Origin: Platerodrilus igneus
Lineage: Eukaryota; Arthropoda; Insecta; Coleoptera; Lycidae
Length of the DNA stretch: 64,000 bases
Reading direction: 5' to 3'
NCBI GenBank assembly: GCA_036346225.1
Contig: JARFIW010001744.1
Coordinates: forward strand, 81,157-145,156
Part shown: one piece after another, positions 21,970 through 32,475 of the stretch
How positions within the stretch are numbered: the first letter of the stretch is position 1
Layout: each line of letters begins with the position of its first letter
Made by a program: the position numbers and the translations under genes
Notes under the pieces: model-generated
Databases searched by the model: none
The model's input: only the letters and a program-made list of their open reading frames with translations
What the model was told of the DNA's origin: nothing

Positions 21970-24900
21970 AGAAATGATCTTTAGGCTATTTCTGAACACA
22001 CGTACACTTTGGCCGTGAAATTTTTGTAGCGATCTTGAGATTATCTTTCCTCAGCAACAAGCGGCTTCTCGATACGCAAAAAGGCAATTTCACAATCTTG
22101 GTATACAAATAATTATTAGATAAGACGTGTAGATGAAATTACGTTTATTGAATTTGTTTCTCTTACTCGTGTCTGTAATTTAATATTTCTATTTTTGTAA
22201 TTGTCTACACTTCTACGGATTACTATAAACAAATGCATAGTAATATTCTCCTTGGAAGCACAAAAATCCAAGTCTAGTTTTTCTTTATTAACCTACTTTC
22301 AAAGATCTTTTGTTTTTATTTAACACCTAGAAACAAAATATGAATATATAGCAAAGAGCAGTCAGTTTAAGCCTAGACCCCCGCAAAATCTTAATGTTAG
22401 CATCAGTATGATGAATTTTACAAGCATGTTATAGTCTGGGGGGGAGGGAAGAAACGTCTAAACTTAAAAGAATAAGGAAAGTCATTATTTATAACAATCA
22501 GATATTTTTCGTTCCTCTTAATGATTTCGGCACTTGAAAATAGTAAGTACACAAGGGATTTTGTGTTCAAGAAAGGGAGTTAATTATTGTTTATTACCCT
22601 TGTAGACAAAAAAAACTTCTTCCGCTTTTATATATGAAGAATTCTACATTTTAAAGTCTATCATATTTCACATTAAAAAAATTTAAGTGTTCGTAGAACT
22701 ATTTTTGGTTAAAATTATTATAATTAATAAGTTTGACTCTTCTTTAAAAATCACATTCAGCAACCAATTTAATAATACACAGAATCTATAAAAATATTTG
22801 AATACAATGGCACGGTATAAATCCAATCTTGAACAACAAACAAACAGCGGAAAAAAATTGTTTTTAAAATGCGTTGTGTAGTAAATATTATTAAAAATTA
22901 GAATTCATAACACCAAAATTCTAAAATAACCAAAATAAGAAAAAGTATTAATTAGAAAAATCACATTTGCATCAAAACACAATGTAGTTTAATTAATGTC
23001 GTACTTTATAACAACATTATAAAGCGCTTGGTTGACAAACGCTTGGGTTCAAAATTATTCTCGATTTGCCACTAACGGTAAGTGCTAATAATAATTAAGT
23101 CCTAAATCATATTCTAATTAAAAGCGTTGATTTACATGTATGCATTTTCAATTTTACAGACTACTGTATTCTTTCAATGAACGCTCAATGCAGTTTCCTC
23201 CAAATTAGTCACATAATCATTAAAACGTGCACTACTAATATCTTATGGAAAAGCAAAAACAGCAGGCACCTGTTTAAACCCCCCTCCCACATGCTAGTCG
23301 ATCAAACAAGTAAAGCTTAGTTGTAAACCTGAAATAATAAACAACTAGAAGTAGTACAACGTTGCCAATTCTACGGACGTGTGATTGTGAATTCCATGAC
23401 CAGTAGATATACAGTCTCACAGCGTCTCTGCTGTAAAAACATTGAACTAAAAATGTATATTTTTATGTTTCGCAACCAAGGGATGTCCACCCTAATTTTT
23501 GCTAAACAGCATATTTAGCTTTTACAAAGTGGTCCAAAAATTTAACATGCTGGAAATTCGGCATCCGTATATTGGACGTAGTATTTTACATGGACGTTGG
23601 ATGTAATGTAAAATCATAATGTACTGACGTTCGGTTGATGGTGGGATGTGTATTTACTAGTTAATAAAATGAAATTATAACAGGATTTTATGTAAATCCT
23701 ACGTACTTATTACAAACCAAGCTAGTAATTCAAAAAAGAAAAGTGTGAGATCATAGAGAAGATTTGAATCTATAACTTTCCAAGTTGTATTTGCATACTC
23801 TTACCATTTGAGGAACCGAGAACAGTATTCAATTGCAAAAATTAACAAATTTTTATTGCATATGTAACTATATATATCAACCTCCTTTCAATTACGTTTG
23901 GCATATTTCAAAGTGTGCAATTTTTAATATTAAGTCAGAAAGGAGGTGACATTGAAATGCATGTCTTTAGCCAACTTCATAGTTAAATTAAGTCAAGAGC
24001 TAGAGAAAATTCTAAATTAACACATCCCGATACATCTGTAATAAACCACAGTAATATAAGGAGTCATGCAAAATAAGCAAAAATAAATAAATATTTACAG
24101 TTTCATGATTCGGCTCATAATGAAATTTCAGATGTAAAAAGAACTTCAACTGGTCATGAAATTTTTCAGGACATAGCTGACAATTAAATGTCTCTAATAA
24201 CTTTCCGCTTGTATTTGATGTTCGAACTGAAACTTTATTTACGTTAGAATTTGTTGAACGATTCTTAATCCTAAAATGATCAATTATTTACATTTCAAAT
24301 CATTATTCAAACTTAACTGGATTATTTTGGATGTTGCACCTTGACCCTCGAATACATTTCTCAAAGGCTCAAGAGACAATTTTTCAGTTACCCTTGGTTC
24401 ATCATCCTAAAACCAATATTTATTAATTAAATTAAACGCAGTAAAGCATACACAAATGGCAGTCCCTTGTGTTGTTGTTTGCATATACTTTTTCATATCC
24501 TGTTTTTTAATAATTAAAATTTTGTTTAGTATGGACACTTTGTAGCATCAAAGAGTAACTTTAAATTTCTTATCCATGCACTTTTTCAATTTAACTAATT
24601 GTAAATTATAAAGCAGTAAATTAAAGTACATATATAAATAAAAGATTAACAAAAATGTTACGCTTAGGTCAACGATCACAACCATTGAAGGAATGCATTT
24701 TTAGTTCAATAATTACAATTGAACCACTTTAATCATGGAGGTTGTATAGTAGGGAGACGCTTGTACTTGATAAAATTATACACGTTTGAGTTTTTCGTAA
24801 TTTTCAACAATTTAATGTGTGAGTGTGTGTAAATTATATTTGCAGTTGCTAATCGTTAAATAACTTTGGTATGTGTGCAATTCGCGTTTGTATATAATAG

Positions 24901-25277
24901 AAATGCTTTTAATTACAGGAATAACATTTCATAAGAAAGGGACATATCTTACGCAATTGTTAGTAGGCAAAAATAAATTCCGGATATTCACATTTAGATT
25001 AATTTATTTATTGTTTATATTTTTTTAGATTTTCGAAAGATCGCAGTGAAGAAACTTGCTCCATCACCATTATCGCTACCGCTAGCTAAAATCAGCTGAT
25101 CCGTAACAACTATAATCAAGTTTCTCTTTAGAATTAAACTAATATGACTCCAGGCATATCTCCATATAGAGTAATAACTTGGTCATATCTCTTAAATACC
25201 TTTTTCTCATTAAGAAAAGCATGATCACAGCTATTCTTTATTAAACTGCCTCCAAAGTGTTGATCAACATACGAAAT
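21970..25277. other. 3.3-kb AT-rich stretch without recognised features
   Basis: I read both strands and found no frame with a recognisable domain, no terminal repeats and no RNA gene. It separates the mariner-like element from Gypsy element C. Confidence 0.5.
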
Positions 25278-25281
25278 TATT

Positions 25282-25814
25282 GAAACGAGCTACTGCTACC
25301 GCATTTCTTTAACTTAAAAACAAGTAATAACAAACGTCTTTATTACTCACTGTTCACAAGTCTAATTAACAGTATATGTCTTGTTTATAGATGTTTTCAG
25401 TCCACTTAACAATGAAGCACTATTACACTAATGAATTTACAAGCACTAATATCTTTTTAAACTAACTTCTTTACCATAGGTGCATTAACAACACTAACAC
25501 AACTATTTATTTATACACTTCTATTTATTTATGTATACTACAAGCTGCATGTACATTAGACACAGCATATATCATTTATGTATAAATTCTTGAACTCCTA
25601 AAAGCTCAACTACGTTTACTGTACACGATATAATTTATATTAGACATTCAAGTATAGACTAACCCTTACATTTATAAGCGACCTTATATATACCCTGAAT
25701 TAAATATATGACTCATTATCTAGTATTTTCTAGAAGAGTTCTGGTATCCTTGAGAATATGATGTGCCTCGGGCGTTTGTATGTTTGACGAGTTGCATAAT
25801 AGTGGATCGCAACA
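25282..25814 (-). repeat. LTR of Gypsy C (3' LTR in coding orientation)
   Basis: 533 bp, TG...CA ends (in plus reading TGAAAC...CAACA), preceded by TTAT. The partner is 31,322-31,855. Confidence 0.95.
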
Positions 25815-25827
25815 CTGCCCCCTCTTT
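25815..25827 (-). other. Polypurine tract of Gypsy C
   Basis: Minus strand AAAGAGGGGGCAG lies directly before the 3' LTR. Confidence 0.8.
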
Positions 25828-25959
25828 AAAACCGTTACGTCTCGTAACTGTAAATACATTTTGACGCTAATTCGATGACTGATGACGGTATCGGCAGCTA
25901 TCTCCTCTGGTGCATCCACCGCGTCGTTGGAAATAACAGTCAACACTCTTTTCTTCGTC

Positions 25960-26436
25960 TTAGTAGGCAACCGGTTGATAACAACAAACAAGGACCTGGA
26001 CGTTGGTTCCCTGGAAAACTACTTCTAGCACATTTCGAACTATCCTCCAATCTAAGTGATCCAGTCCACAGACCAGCCTAGGCACCGCTAGTTTCGTTAC
26101 TCCATTTTCCATCATCTGCGCCTTAAGATTTAGCAATGCCTCCCATAGATGTCCATAACTAGGTCTTTGCCATGAAGAATTTTTGGTGACCAGATAGTAA
26201 ACATAACGATTTTTATCTTGAAGAATCAAAGATTTTCCGACAGTTGGCTGCTGTTGTACTAATTTATCCACACATCCAAACTTTTTCTTGAAAACAACAG
26301 CTATTCCCCTTGACATTGCCAAATCTTGAGCTACGCAATGTGCAAGGGAATACTCTTCTGGTGCCCTAAACAGATCTTGCTGTTTTTCAACAACAACGCC
26401 AAATCTCGCCTTAGCGGAACCACCATACGCCGCCAT
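25960..26436 (-). CDS. OARD1/TARG1-like macrodomain protein encoded by Gypsy C
   Basis: 158 codons, lying inside the element between integrase and the polypurine tract. It matches the short macrodomain family of OARD1 (ADP-ribose hydrolase): QQDLFRAPEEYSLAHCVAQD, MSRGIAVVFKKKFG, YVYYLVTKN and VPRLVCGLDHLDW. The lysine in VTK and the aspartate in CGLD align with the two residues described as catalytic in human OARD1, so activity on ADP-ribosyl esters is plausible. The ATG at 26,434-26,436 sits 42 bases after the integrase stop in another frame. A second open frame (25,716-25,991) overlaps its end and runs to the polypurine tract, perhaps an extension after a frameshift. Capture of a host or viral gene is inferred. 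Confidence 0.88.
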   Translation of the reverse strand: MAAYGGSAKARFGVVVEKQQDLFRAPEEYSLAHCVAQDLAMSRGIAVVFKKKFGCVDKLVQQQPTVGKSLILQDKNRYVYYLVTKNSSWQRPSYGHLWEALLNLKAQMMENGVTKLAVPRLVCGLDHLDWRIVRNVLEVVFQGTNVQVLVCCYQPVAY

Positions 26437-26478
26437 AAAGCTCTCAAAATCTACCTTTGGCTCATGATTAATAACTTG

Positions 26479-27426
26479 TCAAACACCGTAATCATTATTT
26501 GAGTCTTCCTGGTTGTTGCCAGCGTAAGATGTTAAACCGCCAAAGTGTACCACTTTCGGTTTACCACGAGGAGACTTTCTGATCCGGTACACTACATCAT
26601 TAATCCTTTTCATCACTTCGTACGGGCCTTCCCATTGTCTTTGTAATTTCGGCGACAACCCACGTTTTCTTTGTGGATTATAATACCACACTAAATCTCC
26701 AGGTTGATAACCACCTTCTTGTGCTCTCGTGTCATATTGTGATTTCATTCGATCGCTTGCTGCCTGGATATTCTTTCGGACGTTTTCGTGAATGCTATTT
26801 GATCTTTCACTAAGCTTACTAACGTAATCTTCACCTGCGATCTCTTCTCCAGGTTTAAATCTAAACTGAAGATCACATGGTAGCCGCAATTCACGTCCTA
26901 GCATTACGCAAGCGGGCGAATACCCTATGCTGTCATGTACCGAAGATCGGTACGCCAATAGGAACAAATGTAAATATTGGTCCCAGTCTCGTTGATGTTC
27001 AGAGACAACTTTGGCCAGGTACTTCCCTAACGTCCTGTTCATTCTTTCAACCATTCCATCCGATTGGGGATGAAGCGGCGTGGTTCTAGTCTTCCTGATT
27101 CCAAGATTCTTGTAGACATTTTGAAACAATGCTGATTCGAAGTTCCGACCTTGATCGGTGTGTAATTCCAACGGAAGTCCAAAGCGACAAAACAACTTCT
27201 TTACTAGTACATATGCAACCGTCTCGGCTTCTTGGTTAGGTATAGCATATGCTTCCGGCCATTTGGTAAAATAATCCATTGCAACCAAGATGTATTTATT
27301 ACCTTTCGCTAATTCAGGAAACGGACCAGCTATATCAATGGCTACCCTCTCAAAAAGATTTCCCACGTTATACTGTCTTATTGGGGCTTTCCGTTTTGTG
27401 ACCGGGCCATTTGCAGAGGCACACAA
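26479..27426 (-). CDS. Integrase catalytic core and carboxyl domain of Gypsy C
   Basis: This is an open frame of 315 codons. The core carries FERVAIDIAGPFPE (first D), LELHTDQGRNFES (second D) and HPQSDGMVERMNRTLGKYL (E), a complete D,D-35-E type triad. The carboxyl part has YQPGDLVWYYNPQRKRGLSP and WEGPYEVMKRINDVVYRI, the SH3-like GPY/F-type module. It would join element cDNA to the genome. In an intact element it is part of the pol polyprotein, so the first methionine is probably not a real start. It ends 42 bases upstream of the macrodomain ORF start. Confidence 0.93.
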   Translation of the reverse strand: MCASANGPVTKRKAPIRQYNVGNLFERVAIDIAGPFPELAKGNKYILVAMDYFTKWPEAYAIPNQEAETVAYVLVKKLFCRFGLPLELHTDQGRNFESALFQNVYKNLGIRKTRTTPLHPQSDGMVERMNRTLGKYLAKVVSEHQRDWDQYLHLFLLAYRSSVHDSIGYSPACVMLGRELRLPCDLQFRFKPGEEIAGEDYVSKLSERSNSIHENVRKNIQAASDRMKSQYDTRAQEGGYQPGDLVWYYNPQRKRGLSPKLQRQWEGPYEVMKRINDVVYRIRKSPRGKPKVVHFGGLTSYAGNNQEDSNNDYGV

Positions 27427-27441
27427 TTCACATTTCCGGCA

Positions 27442-28122
27442 CTACCTCTTCACATCATCTTTGCAGTTCACCCAATAGAATCTTTCTCTCACTCTTTCGA
27501 GAGTTCTCTTCACGCCAAAGTGCCCTCCGAAAATACCATCGTGCAAGTGCTGCAACACTTCCGGCACTCTGCTTCTCGGCACTATCACTTGAAGTCTCTC
27601 AGTGCCATCTTTAAATTCCAGGCGTCGTTTCAAGATTCTATTTTCCAGCATCAAGGAGTCCCACTGCGCTCAGTATGCCTTCAGGCTCCTACTTAAAATA
27701 CTAATTTCTTCCAAATCTGGTCGTTGTCCTTTATTTTTTCACTCAATAATACGTCCCAATTCGGCGTCATTTTCCTAGTCTTCTCGTATTCTTTCGGGTT
27801 GCCAAGTATCATCGGTTACCGTCATTCTATGGATGACACTTATTTTCTCTTCCATTTTGGAGCAATGAATGCAGTCCACCGGACAAGGTCTCCTTGATAG
27901 AGCGTCTGCATTCCGATGGCTAGTTCCTACACGATGTTCTGTGTCAAAGTCATATTCCTGCAGCCGATCTATCCACCTTGCCACTTGCCCTTCAGGATTT
28001 CGAAATTGCAGTAACCATTTCAGTGCAGCATGGTCTGTTCTCAACAGGAATTTACGGCCGTATAAGTACTTATAAAAGTGCTCTACGGATTTGACGACGG
28101 CCAACAGCTCCCTTCTTGTCAC
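27442..28122 (-). pseudogene. RNase H carboxyl part and integrase zinc domain, Gypsy C
   Basis: 27,775-28,122 reads TRRELLAVVKSVEHFYKYLY, FLLRTDHAALKWLLQF, GTSHRNADALSRRPC, the carboxyl part of Gypsy RNase H with its catalytic D in RTDH. After a gap with frame changes, 27,442-27,654 carries the first half of the H2C2 zinc domain: HLHDGIFGGHFGVKRTLERV. A TAG codon then interrupts just before CRKCELCAS, where tryptophan is usual. These pieces link RT to the integrase core. Confidence 0.88.
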
Positions 28123-28134
28123 ACAATAGTTCCT

Positions 28135-29604
28135 TTATGGCCGCGACAAGACCTTGCTGAAATACCCAATAACTTTTTCTTGTCCGTTCTGCACTTGAGA
28201 GAGAACGCTTCCTGTAGCTGTGTTACTGGCATCGGTATCCAACACAAATTTCCCCTCCATCTGTGGATAACTCAAAATTGGTGCTGTAACTAGCAGCCGT
28301 TTCAGTTGTTCAAATGAACTGTGGCAGTCGTCATTCCAATCATATTCTTGTCCATCTTCAGTTAATTTTGTTAACGGTTTGGTAATGTTTGCAAACCCAA
28401 GTATAAAACGTCGGTAATATGTGCACAATCCTAGAAAACTGCGTAGTTGGTGTATATCTGCTGATGTAGGCCACTCTTGTACCGTTTTTATTTTGTCAGG
28501 GTCAGCTTTTATTCCGGTCTCCGAAACGACATGTTTTTGGTATTTCACCTCTTTTCCAAACAGGTGACACTTCTTGGGGCTCAATGTAAGGTTTGCCCCT
28601 GTAATCTTTGGAATATCTCCTCTAGGTTCGTAAGGTGTTCTTCAAAAGACCGGCCTAACACTATTACGTCGTCAAGGTACACCAGACAAGTCTTCCAAGA
28701 CAGTCCACGCAGTATCGACTCGTCAATCGTTCAAAAGTAGCAGGAGCATTGCATAATCCAAATGGCATGACCTTGAACTGCCATAATCCAGTTCCAATTG
28801 TAAACGCAGTCTTTTCTTTATCGTTTGGCTCCAAGCTTACCTGCCAGTATCCGCTTTTCAAGTCCAAGGTCGAAAACCATTTGGATCCGGATAGAGTATC
28901 CAAGGTGTCATCAATTCTGGGCAAAGGATAGCTGTCTTTCTTTGTCACATTGTTAAGCCGCCGATAGTCTACACAAAACCTTGTCGACCCGTCCTTTTTC
29001 TTGACAAGCACTCCAGGGATGCCCATGGACTATTCGAGGGTTCAATCACTCCCTGTTCTTCAATATCGGTGATAATTTGCTCGGCTTCCTTACGTTTCGC
29101 CAAAGGAAGCCGCCTGGGGTGTTGTCTTTTCGGTTGCGCATCTCCAGTATTGATCTTGTGTTGCACAACATTCGTCCTTCTTTTCTCACTATCATCCAGT
29201 GCAAACACACCTCGATATCGTCCGACCAGCTCTTTTACCTTGCCCAGTTGGTCGCCGTTTAATCCTAGACACGAAGGTATTAACATATCAAGCAATTTCT
29301 GTGAGCAACCGTTGGCTGGTTTATCTTTCCTGTCGTCCACACAACGTTTAATATGGCATACTGGAATGCAATTTCCCACAATCGTGTCTTTCTTCAGGGT
29401 CGCCGTATGCGGATTAATTTTCAGCACCCTTACTGGTACCATATTTCGAAACTTTACCAGCGTTCTTCCAATCAGTAATCCCTCCTGACCCATTCCCGAT
29501 TCAGTTGCTTCCATCATGCATACTTGTCCTTCCCGGAGCGTACCATCCGGGCGTCTCATTACTATCATTTCCGCCTTCTCGGGTATTTTCATATCGCAAA
29601 TCAT
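28135..29604 (-). pseudogene. Reverse transcriptase region of Gypsy C pol
   Basis: The first piece (28,969-29,604) is in frame with gag-protease after a single TGA and holds the connector ending [14 protein letters not shown]. After a frameshift near 29,020, 28,664-29,026 has [35 protein letters not shown] (first catalytic D) and [19 protein letters not shown] further shift precedes the [12 protein letters not shown] box at about 28,665-28,680. 28,135-28,584 has the thumb with QLRSFLGLCTYYRRFI and the start of RNase H with FVLDTDASNTATG. Catalytic residues are present but the frame is broken at two or more places. Confidence 0.92.
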
Positions 29605-31242
29605 TCAAACTTGCATCGTCTGGTTACTCGTACCTTGAAATGGAATCTCATCATCATCTATCTGAAGCACATTTTCTTTCATGTTTACATGAAACCCATA
29701 TTCTCTCATGAGATCCATTCCCAAGATCACTTTTTCTGTAATTTCAGCTACCAACACCCGATGATTAATTAGTTTGTCCCCAATTGCCAACGTAACGGCA
29801 GTCTCTCCGTAAGTACAAATTTTCTCACCACTTGCCGTTCGGAGACACACCGATACAGGTAGCACTTTTCCACGATCAACTAAATCATGTCTCACAATAG
29901 TCCTTGTCGCTCCTGTATCCACGAGTAATCGGACAATCCTACCATTAATTCTACCATCGATGTAAATGCTGTCGAGACTTCCCATTGACGATGCAGCACG
30001 GATGATAATCTCTGGAGCACTACGCTGCTTTAACTCAACCGGTTGTTTCTTTGGTTGAGTACAGCGTCTCTGCATATGACCAACTTCACCGCAGCTCCAG
30101 CATCGCAGACGCCATCTCCGCGGTCGTAATCTTTTTAGCCTTTCCGCTTTTCGCTTTTCAAACACACGGTTTATTATTTCATCTATGCTGTTCTGCGATT
30201 GCTCAGGTTCTTCTAATGCAGACCGAACTTTGTGACTCATCCTATGTGACGTCTGCTTAGCTGCTTCAAATTCAAGCGCATGAGCCAGTGCGTCATCTAC
30301 CATTTTTGGCCGTGCTAATCTTAGCGCTTGCTGTATTTCACTGTCTTTAATGCCATCCACAAATGTTTGAACAGCCAGTTGTTCGAGGAAAGTATCTGGT
30401 GCCGTTGGATATGCCAATCTAACTAATCTGGCGATGTCAGCTTCGAATTCTTGCAGGCTTTCACTTGTCTTTTGCGAGCGGTTCTTAACTTGTGCGTGGT
30501 AAACCTGTTGAAGGTGAGCGTCTCCATATCTCATCTCAAGCTTCGATGTTAAGAGGCCGTAATCATTCTGCTGGTGATCCGGAATCGTTTGTAAGATGTT
30601 AAGAGCTTCCCCCCGTAGGGCCACTATTAAGGAGATAGCCTTCTCTTTGTTGCACCAACCGTTGGCTATTGCCGCAGCTTTAAATTGTTTCAAATATATG
30701 GGCCAAGGTGTTTTGCCATCGAATGTGGGTGGTTTCACTTTAAATTTAGACGGTATGGACTCGCTTCTTTCCATGGTTCTTATTTCTGGAATGTTCTCAT
30801 TTACAACTTGATTTACTAATTCAAGTGGCCGTGTTGTTAGTGAAATCACTTGCTCTTGCAACCTCATCACATCTTCTTCCATTTTTACCAATTTACTGTC
30901 CAACTTTTGCTCAACTGTTTTTACCTGTTCAGTGACATCTTTTTTCAATGCAATGGAGCTTTCCATTAATCTTTGTTCTAACGTGGCTGTTTTTTCATAC
31001 AACTTTCCTTCTAATTTCGCAGCATTTTCGTTTAACTTTTCTTCTATTTTCTCAGCATTCTCACTAAACTTTATTTCCATTTTCGCAGCATTTTCACTCA
31101 ACTTTTCCTCTATTTTCTCAGCATTTTCACTGAGTGTCACTTCTAGTTTAGCCGACCTCTCCTCCATACCGGATTTAAAATCCTTGAGGAAATTCATTAA
31201 TCCTTCTGCGTCCATCTTACTTTGACTTCTTGTAACTGGCAT
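29605..31242 (-). CDS. Gag-protease polyprotein of Gypsy C
   Basis: 545 codons uninterrupted. Residues about 30-135 form a long coiled coil made of 11-residue repeats (variants of KIEEKLSENAA), unusual in its regularity. A capsid region follows with KVKPPTFDGKTPWPIYLKQF and a helical core. A single zinc knuckle CWSCGEVGHMQRRC lies near residue 385. The aspartic protease has LLVDTGATRTIV near residue 440 and ILGMDLM. The start methionine MPVTRSQSK is close to the primer site and well placed. It ends in TGA at 29,605-29,607, immediately followed in the same frame by pol. Role: particle assembly, RNA packaging, polyprotein cleavage. Confidence 0.92.
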   Translation of the reverse strand: MPVTRSQSKMDAEGLMNFLKDFKSGMEERSAKLEVTLSENAEKIEEKLSENAAKMEIKFSENAEKIEEKLNENAAKLEGKLYEKTATLEQRLMESSIALKKDVTEQVKTVEQKLDSKLVKMEEDVMRLQEQVISLTTRPLELVNQVVNENIPEIRTMERSESIPSKFKVKPPTFDGKTPWPIYLKQFKAAAIANGWCNKEKAISLIVALRGEALNILQTIPDHQQNDYGLLTSKLEMRYGDAHLQQVYHAQVKNRSQKTSESLQEFEADIARLVRLAYPTAPDTFLEQLAVQTFVDGIKDSEIQQALRLARPKMVDDALAHALEFEAAKQTSHRMSHKVRSALEEPEQSQNSIDEIINRVFEKRKAERLKRLRPRRWRLRCWSCGEVGHMQRRCTQPKKQPVELKQRSAPEIIIRAASSMGSLDSIYIDGRINGRIVRLLVDTGATRTIVRHDLVDRGKVLPVSVCLRTASGEKICTYGETAVTLAIGDKLINHRVLVAEITEKVILGMDLMREYGFHVNMKENVLQIDDDEIPFQGTSNQTMQV

Positions 31243-31303
31243 ATATAAACTACTTAAACGGCTTTAGACTTGTGTGCTTTCCTTTTAAATTAATCACTAT
31301 ATA

Positions 31304-31320
31304 CCCCGCACCTGACACCA
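31304..31320 (-). other. Primer-binding site of Gypsy C, leucine-tRNA-like
   Basis: Minus strand TGGTGTCAGGTGCGGGG begins one base after the 5' LTR and resembles the complement of a leucine tRNA 3' end (TGGTGTCAGGAGTGGG). Confidence 0.65.
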
Positions 31321-31321
31321 G

Positions 31322-31855
31322 TGAAACGAGCTACTGCTACCGCGTTTCTTTAACTTAAAAACAAGTAATAACAAACGTCTTTATTACTCACTGTTTACAA
31401 GTCTAATTAACAGTATATGCCTTATTTATAGATGTTTTCAGTCCACTTAACAATGAAGCACTATTACACTAATGAATTTACAAGCACTAATATCTTCTTA
31501 AACTAACTTCTTTACCATAGGTCCATTAACAACACTAACACAACTATTTATTTATACACTTCTATATATTTATGTATTCTACAAGCTGCATGTACATTAG
31601 ACACAGCATATATCATTTATGTATAAATTCTTGAACTCCTAAAAGCTCAACTACGTTTACTGTACACGATATAATTTATATTAGACATTCAAGTATAGAC
31701 TAACTCTTACATTTATAAGCGGCCTTATATATACCCTGAATTAAAGATATGACTCATTATCTAGTATTTTCTAGAAGAGTTCTGGAAGCCTTGAGAATAT
31801 GATGTGCCTCGGGCGTTTGTATGTTTGACGGGTTGCCTAATAGTGGATCGCAACA
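31322..31855 (-). repeat. LTR of Gypsy C (5' LTR in coding orientation)
   Basis: 534 bp, about 97% identical to the other LTR by manual comparison, followed by TTAT. Confidence 0.95.
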
Positions 31856-31859
31856 TTAT

Positions 31860-32212
31860 AAATACCAAAACGGGGTTATATAAAATTCTCCATTACAGCT
31901 GACATTCCGTAGTATAATTTCTATGTATACCCACTCTTAATATTATATGTAGTTTCGTGTAGAAACTTAGGTAGATATTTAACAGAGCTGCTTGATAAAC
32001 TATTTAATCAAATTATGTACTACCGAAAATCATCTTTTATCTCGACTGTAAACTACGAGGTAAATATGGTCAAAAAATTTTGCAGATTGGACGGGTAACG
32101 TCCGATTTTATAATAAAAAGGCGCTTTAGCTAAGGATGCATTTAGGTTAAGATCATCTTTAAATTCAGACGCGTTTCATAAGGGAATAGAAAAACGCTTT
32201 TTGTTAAATCCA
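31860..32212. other. Short spacer between Gypsy C and the Mutator-like element
   Basis: AT-rich, with no gene or repeat recognised. Confidence 0.5.
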
Positions 32213-32220
32213 CTTTTTAC

Positions 32221-32282
32221 ACGAGCGTCTTGCGGCAGTAATGACGCGGCTGCAAGGGCAGTTGTAGACAGATTGAGGTTAC
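32221..32282 (+). repeat. Left terminal inverted repeat of the MULE
   Basis: 62 bp matching 36,428-36,489 as reverse complement (conserved block gttgtagacagattgaggtt). Weaker homology continues to about 32,475, into a zinc-finger start exon. Confidence 0.88.
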
Positions 32283-32371
32283 TTAATTTTTTTGTTTACA
32301 TAAATTGGATGAGGTCTGTGTTAATGTTAAATTAATTGTTTATCTTTTTAATTATATAGCAGGAGTAAAAA

Positions 32372-32475
32372 ATGAATATTTGCCAAGATTGTGGTTCTGA
32401 ATTTACGTAAAATAAAACTTTGTATGGCCACTTAACAAAATTTCATGATTTGAATATAAGAGACCAACTATGGAT
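32372..32475 (+). pseudogene. Inverted copy of the MULE first exon (C2H2 finger start)
   Basis: On the plus strand, MNICQDCGSEFT, a stop, then NKTLYGHLTKFHDLNIRDQ. This parallels the amino terminus of the MULE transposase (MNNCQDCDFEFTQKK). The preceding 90 bases including the gagtaaaaaatga start context also match the right side, so the terminal inverted repeat reaches into coding sequence. It is a non-functional stub. Confidence 0.75.

Larger units (their letters stand above)
25278..31859 (-). mobile_element. Ty3/Gypsy retrotransposon C carrying a macrodomain ORF
   Basis: LTRs 25,282-25,814 and 31,322-31,855 start TGAAACGAGC and end GATCGCAACA on the plus strand and are flanked by TTAT on both sides. 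They differ at roughly 15 of 533 positions by eye. The coding strand is minus. Order: leucine-tRNA-like primer site, Gag-protease, RT, RNase H, integrase, an extra ORF encoding an OARD1-like macrodomain in the env position, then a purine tract. Pol has several frameshifts, so this copy is probably inactive, but the architecture is complete. Confidence 0.95.

Noticed and set aside
29069..31225. Plus-strand frames across Gypsy C (for example 29,069-29,488 and 30,932-31,225)
   Set aside because: They are antisense shadows of Gag and pol with no domain of their own.
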